In this document: one piece after another, positions 36,429 to 49,477 of the stretch
How the letters are laid out: the number at the start of each line of letters is the position of its first letter
How positions within the stretch are numbered: position 1 is the first letter of the stretch
Assembly (NCBI RefSeq): GCF_947623445.1
Contig: NC_135244.1
Location: 22,444,860-22,508,859 of the forward strand
Source: Clavelina lepadiformis
Taxonomy: Eukaryota > Chordata > Ascidiacea > Aplousobranchia > Clavelinidae
Direction of reading: 5' to 3'
DNA: 64,000 nt
Notes under the pieces: generated by a model
Databases searched by the model: none
The model's input: the letters and a program-made list of their open reading frames with translations, nothing else
What the model was told of the DNA's origin: nothing
Translations under genes and position numbers: made by a program

Positions 36429-39400
36429 GTCAGTCTGATGAGATACTTATGATTGGTGGATGGTATTGCCCACAAAGTGTTGTCAAGTTCAATACCAAGA
36501 CAAATCAGTGGAGTAACATGCCGGTATGTTTGCTTTGTAATGAATTTGTTTCAATTAAGAAGTGTGATTGTGATGTCATACACATATGCTTGTTGTCACG
36601 GTATTGTGACACTTGGCAATGAGTTGAAAGCATAATTTGTTCCTCTGTGTCTGTGTGTTCTTTGCCAAGTGTAACTCAAGATAAGATTGTTATGTGTTCT
36701 GTCAGTAACAATTGGATCGGGCAGATTTCTCTCATAAGTAAAAATATGATAAACTTTTATTCAGGAGATGAACAGATCAAATTTGAAATGAAATATTTTT
36801 TTAATTTGTTGTGGTTGCAGAGCAAAGTAATCAAAGCAATTATTTAATGCAATTATATAAAACAACTAAAGCAAAACAGTTATTACGCAAATGATTAAAA
36901 ACGTGAAAAGCGGCGAGAATGATCGAATTTAAAAGAAAAGTGTCCAAGTGAAACGATTGTGTTGAGACAAATCTATATTGCTACTTGCACTAGATCAGCG
37001 GTTTCCAATATTTTTATACCACGGACCTGTTTCATGCAAACTAATTGTTGCGCGGACCGGCAAAGCTGGTTTAAACATATAACAATGAGACAGGCATAAA
37101 TTTGTTGTTACGCTAACTCAAGTTCATCCTTATACGGTGTTATTTCGAATTTACCAGAAAATTTTCACTTGACGTAACTGTCTACTTTTAATAACGTGCT
37201 TTGCCTTCATAACACACACTCAGGTTTTTGTTGAAAAACACAGCATTGGAAACCACCAAATGCAATCAGAAAAAGCAAAATTCTATCAAGACTGCTGGTC
37301 TTGCTCTTGCCTTTGTAAGTAATGGAGCAAAGTTTAAGATCATTGTTTTGTCACATTGTCTATTGTTAAAAATAAAGGAAATGACGTTTGTTGCCCGGCG
37401 AGTTGCTCATGCACGTTCAAATTTTACCTCTTTACGGGAGTGTTAATTTAATTTGGACAAAATAGTGTTACCAGCCTTTTCCTATTGCTGGTTCGAAGAA
37501 ACATGCAGTTAACTATAGGGTTGTATTTCAAAAACGATAAAAACTAGGCACGTCTACGCAGCCGTACCGGTATCGGTAGAATCTCATCATCACTCATTGT
37601 AGCAATAGACAAGGCGCAGCAAAATCGACAAGCGCTTTCATTCGGAGGCAGACAAGACTGCGGAATGACAAATCAAGCGTAAAACTACGTAACAATAGAA
37701 TTGACGGAGAAGCAACAATATATTGCCACTTTAAAGTGTTTTAATTATCGCGAATAACCATTTTATGTTCAAAGCACAAAAATCATTTTGAATTGACAAG
37801 CTGCTAAGAAGAGTGAATGTTAAAGTTATGAGCTAACAAACATTCCTTGCGGTCGTGGAATTCCGTGGATTGTTGTTTCTCGATCGAATCGATTGTGATG
37901 AATTGTCGCCTGCAGAAAGTTTATACCTGTGTTGTTATGTGCCACTGTACAATCCTCTCAACCACAAAACTTTATTGACCATGTCCATGGGCCATAATTT
38001 ATTCATATTGTATTGTTACCTGCAGATAGTTTTTGTACGTAAGTCTGGCCAGGCCATCTCCATTGATAACATCATATCCAGTAATTAGTTGATATTGTTA
38101 GTAAATTCACTTCAGTTGATGTTGACTTTATGCAATGATGTTTCATCATACAGGATACAAACATTGCTCGGGGATTTCCATCTGCTATAAATTACAATCA
38201 ACAAATTTTATTGATGGGTGGTTGGCCACGGCTTGGTCCTTACCACAACTCTGTTGAGATGTTGAACTTGAATGATGAGAATCCAAAGTGGGATAACAAC
38301 TTGCCTTCTATGGGAGAAAAGCGAGGTGTATTTGCATCAGCTTTATTGAATGGTAAGTTATTATGACGTGCAAGTTCAAGTTCATGCAAGTTATAGACAG
38401 TGATGTTGGGCAACCTCTCTTGTCGCTCACGCTCTCGCTCATCAATGAAAAAAAACCGTTATTTGTGTTATTTCTTTTATAAAGAAAAGAACTCGTTTTG
38501 CCGCTCACGTTCCCGCTCTTTTTGGCGATTAAAAACATTTTCACTCCGGCTCGTTTCAGGACACCAATCGCATTCGTATGTTGCATCGTCGTATTTGCGT
38601 TGTTAAATGTGTGTCCAACTGTAACTGTAATTGCTTATCGTTTAATTTGTTGTAAATGTCATAGGAAATTTGATAGAATCACATGCTGAAGAGTTTTGTT
38701 TCCGGCACACTTGCCATAACTGATTAATAGATAAATAGAGTATTAAGAACCTTCTACTAATATTCACCTGATGACTTGTAGGTCTTGTTTATTGTGCCGG
38801 TGGTTTTAATGACACTGGTCATCTATCATCATGTGAAAGTTACGATCCTGAAGAGAAGAAATGGTCTTCAATAAGAAAAATGAATAACAGGCGAACTTAC
38901 CATAGATTGGTCAGTGCACGAGGTGAGTTTATTATTTTGATGTTTGAAGTAAACTTTTGTCAAAGTTGTCGAAGTAAATTGAGAGATGCCAATCACCAAT
39001 CGTTCGTTTCCACATTGATAAAACCATGCCGGCACCTGCCAGTGGACCGCAGTATACGTGAAGCAGATTCTTGCGTCTTTATTCGTATATTTTACTTGAT
39101 ATCGTTCATTGTTACGTCACAGGTCCATTTTATAACTTAGTAAAGTGCACAAGGTTGCTATTTTCTTATTCTCATTCGTGTTCAAATCTTTGTTGTAACT
39201 CCTTGATATGCGTTCTTATTAGCACATGGTCCTCAGAGGAATCCAGACACTTGGATATACTCCAAACGTTTAACTAAACATAGCTGCTTGGCGTTCATCA
39301 TCACCATCAAATAGTTTGGTGGCAATAACACTTTTTACTTATTAGCGCTTTTAATCGAGTTCAACTCGTTCCATGAGCGCAATTCTCTCCCGAACCCGAA

Positions 39401-42400
39401 ACCCGGATTTTTCTGTCCTTTTCTGTTTCTCGAAAGTTGGGTTTTAAAATGTAAACATTCGGATTTTTGGAAGAATCCAGGAAAATTTTGGCCTTCACAA
39501 TTTTCAAACAAAATGGCGTCGCTGTATACTATTTACGCAATTTATTGTTTGATATTTGGTAATTATTTCATCACAATAGTTAGTTTGTGCAATAATTTTA
39601 CTGGCAACCTGGGTATTAGTTTGCATTGAGTCATCAGCAGGAAAATAAAGAAACTTTGTAAACTTGATTAACAAGCAGAATATAACTTGCTTCAGACCTT
39701 TCATTTACTTAACACGAGCTTTCGCAAGCTTGAGCTCACATGATCAGGTAGACTATAAGTTATGAATTGCGAAATATGCAAACAAGTAATAACACACTGC
39801 TGCACACAGTGCATTCTCTCTAGGGCTTACATAAAACATAAAAAATCCATCAACTAAATATTTAAATTACATTTATTATACAAACTCACACATTCATACA
39901 ATTAAAATGCGTTGATCGCGTAAGTTCTCTCATGTCGTTGAGTCTTTATGCTGAGGTTTACACATAGTTCATGACAAAATTTGACAACCAAAATGATTTT
40001 TGGAGTAAAAGAATATTGCCGAACTAATCGAATTTGCCAAAACCGAATTAAGCGAACCAGAAACTTTGAAAATATTCTCAATTTTGTCAGGATCGACAAA
40101 ATTGAGTTAATAATTTAAACGAAAACGAATTATGCAAATTTCACTGTATTGCAATGATGTTGATTTTACCTTAATTTTGAGTTAATTTTCGCAAAAAGTT
40201 CGTTTTTCTCAAAACTCAAATACCGGGTCCATCACTTATACCCGGAACCCGGTTTTTGAAATTTCGTCTCGAATTGGAAACTACTTTTTTCTCTCGTTTA
40301 AAAAAGTGAAAAATCAAAATGATTTCCGCGTCAGTCTGGTCGCTTTCTCGAGAAAAAATTTTGCCGTTTAGGAATTTTAGAAATTTATTTTACTTCAGGT
40401 CCAGACAATGGTCCAGTATCGTTGCTTAGTTTTGAAAAATTTTCCAGTTTACTAGGAATTAACTCTGGATTTGAAATTGAAATTAAAGAAATTAAATTGA
40501 AATTAAAGAAATAGAAAAATCAAAGCGATTTCCACGTCTGTCTGGTCGCTTTCTTGAGAAAAAAACGTACCGTTTAAAAATTTCAGAAATTTATTTCATG
40601 TGAAACCCAGTCGATGGTCCAGTATTGTTGCTGAACATTGAAAAACTTTTCAGCTTACCAGGAATTAACACATGTCAATAAATATCAAAATGAGTAGAAA
40701 TATTTACTCGCACGAGACTCGCGTCGCTGACTTGACTCGACTCACTTAGCCTTACTCATGTAAAAAGGTTGAATACGTGTCACAAAAAAGCGCAGAAACA
40801 AACGATGTGGTATTTTGTGCTGGAGCAATTATGGTATTTTTTGTCCAAGAGTTTAATATTAATCGATGGAAAACTCAGCGCAGAGAATAGAAGATCAAGT
40901 TGTTGGTCACGTATTAAATGTTCCATGATTTGAAATAACAATCTGTGTGACGTCACACATATCATATGCTTTCCAACAATTTCTAATTTTGGCGCCTGGA
41001 ATTGTATTCCGTGCATTTTGAAACAAATTTATAAAAATCAGCAGAAGATAAAAGAAGCAACGAGAAATGGTCAAAGAAAATTTCACCACTGCGAAGGATT
41101 TGACTTTTCCTTCATAAAGTGCTGGAGTAATAATGCTCGAATTTCAAGCACAAATGACGTGATTGATTGATGGATGGTTTATTTTGAAAGGTTTGCTTTA
41201 TGCGCTTGGAGGAAGGGTTAGCAACTGTGCAACAAACACAGCAGAATGTTATGATCCACGAAATGGAAAGTGGGAATATATTCCACCGATGAAAACACTC
41301 AGATCTGGATTATCTGCTGTTGTATTAAACAACGAAATATACGCGATAGGTGAGTCTTGCTGTAAGTGCAAATATCTTTCAAATGTTTAAGGAGATTTAT
41401 GAATTGTCATGTTCTTTAAATGAATTAAATCAGGTGGATATGGTCTTTCTTCTGTTGAAAAATACAGCCTGGGCACAAAAACTTGGAGTGATGTTCCATC
41501 TATGAATGAGGAACGATATGATGGATCAGCTTGTGTAGTGGATGGCCTTATTTGGGTGTTTGGAGGGTGAGTATTTGTATGTATTCTTAATTATTATACG
41601 TAACCATATTGTTTAATTTATATATTATGATATCATAAATGTACTTTTACTAAGAGCTAAATATCTGATGCAGTGATTGCCAACCTGGGGTCCATGAACC
41701 ACTAGACTAGATGAAGGTGAAAGTCATGATGAGTTTTGGGAAATCAATTAAAAACATTTCATTTCATCACAAAAATAATTATCACATAAAAAGTGATGAC
41801 TATAATTGTCAATTGTTAGCTCTGAAGAGGTTGATTTAAAAAAAATTTGCAACAGCACTCCAGCATGCAGAATAGATCAATCGTAGTTGGACACACGGAG
41901 AGTGACAGTTCTTCAAGCAGCGAGGAAGAATGTTTAGCGTTAATAGCCGTTGCTCTGACATATGGACAAAGAAAGCACAGAGTGTGGGTTAGAAATGCGT
42001 TTAAGAAAAAAGATATCAACAGCTACAAGCTTATTGAAGAACTCGCTATTGGAGATAGAGAAATGTACTTTCGGTATATGAGAATGACCTCTATGACAAT
42101 TTAATCATCACCGGCTGTTTCACAACTAGCAATTTTAAATTGTCACTCAGTGAAATTGTCAGCGATCAGTGCGTACCAGTACCAATACGAATTTTTAAAT
42201 CTTTACCGAAAAATGCAGTGATAATTTTAAATTACTACCGGTGGAGCCACAGCCTTATAGTGGCAATAGCAGACCTCGGAAATGTTTGAATTGGTCACAA
42301 AGCCAATATTGTTAAATGTTTCTAGGTCATTATGACATCATCGAGCAAAAAAATTATATTATCTTGCCAAATACAATCTTCACATAACAAGCGAAGGAGT

Positions 42401-42830
42401 TTTACTTTGCCGACGTAGCTTGTGACTGTCTGATTGTGAATGGTTTGGCAGTCTGCTATGATTCGGCAGAAGATTCGAGAAGATTTGCTACAGCAGTTTA
42501 TAACCAAGTTGATTTCTAACTTAATCTCAGTTCCAGAGTATTTCAAATAACGCGATAAAAATCGTTTTTGGTTCGATTTTCTGTTTATTATGGTTAATAT
42601 ATTCTGGATAACATGCTTTCCAATAATTAACTTATATACAACCAGGTACAGTAATTATTTTGATGAACTTATCTATCATTTGCCAACATTTTTTGTTTAA
42701 CAGTTTACTTTATATATTTTATAGGTGTGATGGCAAAATAGTTGAGTTCTATGATCCAACCACCAACAAATGGCAATTATCAACCAACATGGACAGAGTA
42801 CGACGGTACCCTTGCGTCCTTTCCATCTGA
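36429..42830 (+). CDS. KLHL six Kelch-repeat exons (array A)
   Basis: Each exon is about one Kelch blade. 36429-36523: GQSDEILMIGGWYC. 38154-38352: QILLMGGWPRLG with SVEML. 38782-38922: GLVYCAGGFNDTG with SCESYDPEEKKW. 41191-41349: GLLYALGGRV with AECYDPRNGKW. 41434-41566: SSVEKYSLGTKTW with LIWVFGG. 42725-42830: KIVEFYDPTTNKW, stop at 42828. Sums of lengths and phases keep one frame throughout. The paired Gly, Tyr and Trp of the Kelch motif are present in every blade. Confidence 0.88.
36985..37100 (+). mobile_element. hAT-type element terminus
   Basis: CAGCGGTTTCCAATATTTTTATACCACGGACC is a characteristic hAT-end sequence. It lies in a block (about 36798-37841) that differs from Kelch array B by insertion or rearrangement. 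The other end was not found. Confidence 0.4.
40311..40670 (+). repeat. Two tandem copies of a roughly 190-base unit
   Basis: Both copies contain GAAAAATCAAA.CGATTTCC, TCTGGTCGCTTTCT.GAGAAAA, and later GATGGTCCAGTAT.GTTGCT. They sit in the intron before Kelch exon 4. Confidence 0.5.
41760..42257 (+). mobile_element. PIF/Harbinger transposase N-terminal fragment, copy A
   Basis: The frame 41865-42104 includes a Ser/Glu run (SDSSSSSEEE), then RKHRVWVRNAFKKK and MYFRYMRM, the N-terminal hallmark of Harbinger transposases; it stops before the catalytic domain. A terminal-repeat-like GGTGGAGCCAC lies at about 42240. The same fragment recurs at the matching place in Kelch array B. Confidence 0.65.
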
Positions 42831-42928
42831 AGTTTTGTTGGATTTTGATTTGTTTATCTGGATGTGTTTGACAGTTCATTTAAATTATTTCGTGATTCAT
42901 CGAAATATTTTTTATCTTCAATGTTTTA

Positions 42929-43230
42929 TGTGGTGACATTCCAATGTATTAACATTCCTTTGTTTACGCCTTGCCTCACGCCTTAATTGTATACGCCTTC
43001 CCTCACGCCTTAATTGCTTCGCCGCCTTAAATAGAACTGTAGAACGTCAGTTCAGTAGCAAGCGCAGTGTCGGTGGGTCGGCTGCTTAATACTATAAGTT
43101 CGCATATATAAATGTTATATAGCTGTCACGTTTCGCCTAACTGATTCTATTTGTTTTAGGTCTGTTCAATTCTGTTTTTAATAAAGCCTAAGTTGCTCGA
43201 ATTTAGTGTTTGAGTTTCAAGGTTATGACA
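42929..43230 (+). mobile_element. 302-bp solo LTR
   Basis: Starts TGTGGTGACA and ends GTTATGACA, is flanked by a perfect 5-base duplication TTTTA (42924-42928 and 43231-43235), and has AATAAA at 43180-43185 placed as in an LTR. It lies 98 bases after the KLHL stop codon and could supply that gene's poly(A) site. Confidence 0.7.
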
Positions 43231-43235
43231 TTTTA

Positions 43236-44856
43236 TTTGCTAATTTTTGTAAGTAATCATTTGGCATTTCATTTTGACGTCATAAGAGCGATCATTTTCA
43301 AATTTGATGTTTTGTGCTTTGGAATTCTTTTACATCGTTTCCGTCAGTTTCAAATTTTTTCTTTATTTTTCACATCTTAAACTACTTATTTTGTACAAAC
43401 GAATATTTGATTTCAATTAAATGTATTTCCTGCTTTTATTGTCTGTCGTTTCAATTTATAAAATTTATTCCAGTATATCTTTGTATTTCCATCTATACAA
43501 TGGCCCTCAACCTTGGTTATCTCAAAAAATGAAATTGTTTTAAATATGGGATCATTTCTTGTTGACATTGATCGAATATTTCCATTTTAACCCGATGATT
43601 ATTTCGTTTTCGTTTTTTAAACCTTATTATAAATTTTCTCACAAATTGCCTGTTATTGAATGTTTTCCTCACATGACGTTATTATCATTAGTTTAATTAT
43701 TTCGATTCTGTGTGGGTTGCTTGATTATATATTGTACCGTGTGATCGTGATTTTTTTAAATTCATTTTAGCATCGACCTTATTAATAAAATGATAATTTA
43801 CGCCTGGACGTCATACATTTCAGCAGTAGTTCAGCACTTTAGAACTTGTTTAAAACATTTCCAATTTTTTATCAAGTTAATTAGTAAGTCGAAAGTTATA
43901 ATTAACTAATATATTATTTATATTTATTTAGTCTAAAGTTTTAATTAACCAATGTACTACAGTATCCATGCATGTGGAGGTATCTGCTTTATAATAAAAG
44001 CGATTAGATGCTGGGCAGTGAAGTGAACATTCCTCCTTTCAAAATCCATGACTTTTCTCTACAAGCGCCAGATGAAAAGAATCTCGTGGTTTGCATTCAG
44101 TCGTGACGTCACTCGGAATTAGGTGAGCCAACATTGGTTGGTGTTGAAATGATTAAGATTGCTTCTCATGTGCGCCATTGCAGTGTTTCTTAGCTGCAAG
44201 TTTGTCACCATGCATGCCCTGTGTTGCTTTCATGCTCTAAGTACGAGAACATTATTTAAGTGGTGCTTGATTTTTCATGATGATTTGATAACAAGTTTTC
44301 TGCCAACAACAAAAGTTAATATTGTCGGTGGCAGGTAATATTAGCGATGACCTTAATTGCTCCCACAAGCCTCCAAAATATCATATTTGCATCTGCAGTA
44401 GAAGATTTGTGTAACCAGCCCCATACTGCTACAATAGCATTGTATGGCACCGTCCCGCAGTATATACGTGAAGCAGATACTCGCGTTCTTATTTGAATTT
44501 TGAACTGATATCGTTCATTGTTACGTCACAAATTTTTTAGATTGAAATCCGTTTTTAATATTTTAATGTTGAATAACAGGAATTCCAGTTTGTTGGTAAA
44601 ACGAGGCTGATTGCATTTCATTGGCAGAAACATGCGTCCAATCATAAGCCTACTTTGGTGTGCAAACGGCCAGGTTAACAAAGCCTATCCGAGATTAATC
44701 CGAGTAAAACGAAAGTTTATCGTTAATCTAATTTTGTCGAATACTAAAATTTTCTACATTTATAAGAGGAATATTGTACGTAGCCTATGAACTGCACTAA
44801 CTACCAGGTCGTTATTCTTCCAATAAACCAAACAAGTACAAGTTCGTCGTGACATT
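43236..44856. other. Region without a sure gene
   Basis: 44008-44090 is open from an ATG (GSEVNIPPFKIHDFSLQ) and looks codon-like but has no clear partner exon. 44450-44530 repeats intron sequence of the Kelch arrays (CGCAGTATA.ACGTGAAGCAGAT). Otherwise AT-rich with nothing recognised. Confidence 0.35.
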
Positions 44857-45747
44857 ATGACTCAAACAACTACCTTCCATAAAACAACTGTGGATCCGCA
44901 CCATGACATTATCCAAGAGCGTCACCAGGCGATGAAGTAATCGACGGAGCACAAGCGAAAATTATGAAATTGAAATGATGATTTAGGACCTACCACGAAG
45001 TACTTAAAACCAAATTGTACGGAATCAGAACAGTTTGAAATTTTCCATTTGAGAAGTTTCTTAGTATTTACAAATTCTCAATTTACTGGTATTTCTTATG
45101 TCGGTTTAACTTCCTAGTTTCTACCTAACAACGCGCACACTGTGTTATGCTGTTATACAGTTGTCATGTTGTCATGTTGTGTGTTATACTGCTGCTATAC
45201 TGTTGTGCTTAAAACTTTGTTTGGATAAGCCCTGTTAGGTACAAGTCGCAATTCTAGTTGTGTGTGGGATTTTATTAGACAGAGCATTCAACTCGTGACT
45301 AGTCCATGGCATCCAGGTGATTATTCTAAACCGCCAACTTTTCCCGAAACTAAAATTGCCCGTTTGACAATATTAGCAATCGCTTTCAACGTTTTTATAA
45401 AACATTTTTGGTGTTGGAATAAAGTTTTTATCGCTAATGTTATAAAATAATAACAAAAAGTTGCAAATTTAGTATCAGATTGGTACTATGTGTGACTATG
45501 TGTACTATGATATATGTGATAGTGATTTGATAATGATGTGAAGATGTGATAACTGGATTCTTCCACATGTATACACTCAAGCTTTAATTGGTTCTTTCGT
45601 TGTTCTTTTCACAGTAGAAGTAAGAGATCTTCGTTTTCTTTTGGACTCCAGAAAATCAAACCTGGGTTCACGCTCCAGGAGATGGAAGCAGAAGAAAGAG
45701 ATGAAGTGATTGGTTTGTCAAAGTACAACGACACTGAGAGACTCTGA
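44857..45747 (+). CDS. Possible small two-exon protein, about 70 residues
   Basis: Exon 44857-44936 (ATG, donor ATGAA|GTAATC, phase 2) joins in frame to 45615-45747 (acceptor TTTTCACAG, stop TGA). The product is hydrophilic: it begins MTQTTTFHKTTVDPHHD and ends with an acidic helix-like GFTLQEMEAEERDEVIGL. It has no signal peptide or membrane helix. Phase match, a good acceptor and AATAAA at 45960-45965 support it. I do not recognise the family. It could also be chance. Confidence 0.4.
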
Positions 45748-45959
45748 GGCGCTACATGGGTGCTAAAAAATATCACAACCTTCTTCTCTCATACTGCAGT
45801 AGTTGTAAACCTCGCTCTGTCTCCAGTTTTCTGGTACATTGATATTGAAACGTTTCTTTAATGAAAGTTTGTTTTCTGCTTTTTTGAATCTCGTTCTGCG
45901 TATTCTGAGTTCTGTGTTGTTTGTTATAATAATTATATTTATAATAATTTGTTTGTTAT

Positions 45960-45965
45960 AATAAA
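45960..45965 (+). terminator. Possible poly(A) signal of the small gene
   Basis: AATAAA within an AT-rich run about 210 bases past the TGA at 45747. Confidence 0.3.
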
Positions 45966-46442
45966 AATATATATAATAATTTTTTTGTTAAAACAGAGAT
46001 ATTTGTCGGCGGTAGAGCATTAGAGTAATTTGTCAACGTCGTCAGCGAATCTTTATTAGTCAGCGTTGGAGGGGAGAATGCAATACAACGTAGATAAATT
46101 GAAATCTGATATCGGTCATTCTCCAAACATAAACCTCATTATCACGCATTAATTTGACTGCATTGTTTCCTTTTATATATCGTATTCTGTTTTATTTTGT
46201 TTCGCAAAATTTATCTTTGGCGGAGTCCAGAAAAACATTGTCTAGTCTAGTGGCTGATAATTTGCGACTTCTGTACTCAGCTCTTAAATAATTTTTGATA
46301 GAAATCAAACGTGTTACGGAAAACATATTTTAGTTTTTTTAATCCTGCAATTCCTTTAATTACAAACATGCACTTACACATAAATTGCGTCACATAAAAT
46401 TAAGCTTGAAGGTTTAGTTTGAATTTTAAATTGAAACTTTAC

Positions 46443-46683
46443 CAGTGGTTGCAATAACATTTGGACTGGAATTGCTAACCACGTTGGAATCCGACGTCAG
46501 CGCTTTCACTTCCACTTGATAGGAAGTACTGGGAGTGAGTCCACTGATCGTTAAGGTCTTCTCAAGTCCAACCGTGTCTTTATAAACACTGGGCACTGAC
46601 AATTGTGCTGGTTTGTAACATGCCCTGAACCGGATGGTTGGTTGGAGTTCACCGGTCGTGTCATGCTGCCAACCAATATCGAG
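46443..46683 (-). pseudogene. Orphan fibronectin type III exon
   Basis: On the minus strand the frame reads IGWQHDTTGELQPTIRFR, then KTLTISGLTPSTSYQVEVKA and ends at a donor ACTG|GTAAAG. This is a nearly complete FN3 domain with the Leu-x-Pro-x-Thr-x-Tyr core. A TGA at 46684-46686 precedes it with no acceptor between, and I find no neighbouring exon. It is either a fragment of a lost gene or part of a gene whose other exons I failed to see. Confidence 0.5.
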
Positions 46684-46689
46684 TCAAGT

Positions 46690-49477
46690 TGAACCGATGT
46701 TGTTCATTGCATGATAACACAAGATGCGCTTCAGGCAGTATTTATTGCAAACGAGCTTGATATTTCGATTGCCAACGTGAAAATTGGTGCAACATTTTAA
46801 CGATGTCTACTGCGCTACTGGACGTATAGCCGAGCAATCCGTCAATGTTATTTGCCCACTTGCGGCTGTCATTCCGAATCGAGAGAAGTAATCAGTGAAG
46901 TTGATGATGTTTCACGGCTATTCCTCGATATTGACGAATCTCATCTCAAGGAGTGAATTATTGCTTGTTAGTAGCTGTCGTAGGAATGACTTGCATACGG
47001 TCAAATAAATACATGTTAATTTCCAGTTGTTTTATTAAATTTGACCGTCTGGGCTATAATGGCCCGACATGTCAGGTGGTTAAAAGGAATCTTCCATATT
47101 GTTAACTCGTTCATTAAAACTTAAGTGTTTCAAGACTAGCGATGAAATTCTTTTAAAAATAATTTACCTAAGAGTAATGGTAACTAGTGACGTAAGTTTA
47201 CGGTAAGCAACCAAATACGGGCATGGTAACGAAGCAAAGCTAATCACCGTGACGATTACGTCACATAACTTAACTACTATACAGTATTGACTAGGTTTTG
47301 TCGTAACCGAACAACAACTAGATGAATGTTGACAACTAAATGCAATAGTGTCAGCAACAGCATCTTAAGGGGTCATTCTCTGAAGAAGACAAATTTAAGC
47401 CATCAAACACAGCGATTGTGACGATGTCGCGTCATACTTGACAAAAAACAGGAATTTTTCCGGTCCAAAGCGCACGTGACGTCGGTGTGGGTTTGTTACG
47501 GTTTTGACGATACCTAGTTGCAGGTCCAGGTTAAGTTGTAAATTTGCAGTCTGTTGGTAATTTTGTTTTTATGGAGTATTTGTCGTAAAGTTTCAAGTTT
47601 AAAACTTGCTATAAAGTTGAGGTAGTTGTTGTAGAAATTGTAGGACAAGGATTCTGTCTAAACTAAGACTGTAGGCAGTTCTAGCCTAGATCTCGTTGCC
47701 AAAAGTCAAGGGAGGTTAGTCTCAATGTTTTCAACAAAACTAAGAAAAATCACAAAAATTTATAACTCTTTTTAGTGTTATAAACAGTTCGAGGGTAAAT
47801 AATACCAGATCATACCAAACCAGTTTTTAGGCAATTTTTATGGCGCTCACTTAGGCTGACCATAGACCTGTGTCCTGTATGGGAAACTTGCATTTAAGCA
47901 CAGGGAGATTTACTCCGAAAACATTAGAGTCGATATTTTACCCCACGTCAGTTTTAAAACCCTAATTAATTATTATCCGCCACAACTAGTTCTTATTTCA
48001 ATAAATGGAGTCGATTCTATTCCACATTCGCTTCCCTGCTAAACCGTGTCACTGCCAAGTTACAACTGTCAAGAGATAAAACTAAAGGGTAATTGACTGC
48101 TCTTGCAATCTTTGTTTGGGCGTTTCTTTTATTATAACATGATTTTGTGACGCCACGTCAGAAAAGTCTAAGCTGATATTTACGTCAGTAGCGTAACGAT
48201 ATTCGCTCCTTCGCCAGCGTTAGAGCAAAAGATCCGCCGTCAGTGAAAGCCAAAAAAATTGACGGCGCGCGAAGAGAAAGAAAAAGAATGAAAGAAAAAA
48301 AGGAAAAATAAACGAGAGCAGAGGAAGGTGGGAGTGAAAAAGTCTTGTATGGAAACTGCGATTAAAAAAGCGAACTGGTATCACTTTGCACTGAGACAAT
48401 TTCAAAAACCCATAAAACATTTAGAGACCAAATACAAACCAAGCAATCGCATTTATAAGTGAAATTGTTTGTATGTTTTGAGATCTACAGTTCCGGCCAC
48501 AAAGTTAAACTATTTTCCGCCATGACCGCGATGTGCGATGTTTACGCTATTTATGCATTGACCTTGTGGGGTTGACGTTACGCCACCAAAAGATTGCACC
48601 AACAATTATGTCATCACACGGATGTGACGATCTACGCAAAAGAGAAGCGACGTTATAGTTGCCGTGAAAAATACCGTATGGCGGGAACAACTTTGTGCTC
48701 GACTGTTGTCTTTTTATTCACAGTTGGGAGACAAACAATTGTTTGATGTCAGCCTAGTACGGTATGTTCGAAGTTACAAAATAATATATTTAAGCTGAAG
48801 TCAGATTGCTCCAAAGTCTAACTCTTACACCGAACCCCCACTGGCGATCCCGAAACATGTGATCCAGTAGCAAGCCTACGTCACATTAGTGACCACGTCT
48901 CGCTACGAACTCTACGAACTTCACTATGCGTATGCTCAAGTAAAGACGTTTCATGATTTCTTGTTGTCTTTTATGGGGTATATTCTTTGTACAGTATCTA
49001 GTCGGTCAAAGGATTGTCAGACTATCAATAGACTCTTTGTACTGTGGTATTATCAGTTACATCGTACTTCACTATACATAACACACCTGACCTAACCATC
49101 ACACCACTAACCTCACCAATACCACCAACCAACCAACACCATCACACCACTAACCTTACCAATACCATCACGCCACACCACTAACACCATAAACCTGCAA
49201 CAAAGGTATTACTTCATCTAGGGACGACAATGGCGTGACGAAGGCATCTTCTATAAACGAAATATGTTCTATTCTTTATCACGGTCTGTTGTAATCAGTT
49301 GTTGAGGCTGTAGGTTGTCTCCGGATGTAGGTTTTCTTGTAAATATTTCAAACATCAAACTATTTCAAGTTGAACTATTTGTTTGTTTGTCTCGTACGTT
49401 TTAGAAATTTATAGCCTAGCTTTAAATATCAGTTTTTTCCTGCTCAATTGTTAAATTGACTACGTCATCGCAACAAC
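46690..49477. other. Gene-free stretch before the TIR-Kelch gene
   Basis: No coding frame that I can support. 49080-49200 is a simple CACCA/ACCAATACCA-type repeat. The 3' end should hold the 5' UTR and promoter of the TIR-Kelch gene. Confidence 0.4.

Larger units (their letters stand above)
30071..42830 (+). pseudogene. BTB-BACK-Kelch (KLHL-type) gene, front half disrupted
   Basis: Chain of exons, all plus strand: 30071-30120, 31163-31286, 31366-31519 (BTB); 32778-about 33016, 33529-33716, 33969-34034 continued at 36011-36038 (BACK and linker); 36429-36523, 38154-38352, 38782-38922, 41191-41349, 41434-41566, 42725-42830 (six Kelch blades, stop TGA). Phases match at every junction except for two lesions. 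One is a 2-base-type frame break near 32976, after FLQLGVDDVKAI. The other is a 1,967-base Mutator-like element inside the sixth exon. KLHL proteins bring substrates to Cullin-3 ubiquitin ligase through BTB/BACK and bind targets with the Kelch propeller. The Kelch half is fully open, so a shorter product or an undamaged allele is possible; as read here the full protein cannot be made. Confidence 0.75.

Noticed and set aside
49080..49200. Possible CRISPR-like or satellite array of CACCA units
   Set aside because: Irregular simple-sequence repeat with no spacers, in a eukaryotic genome.
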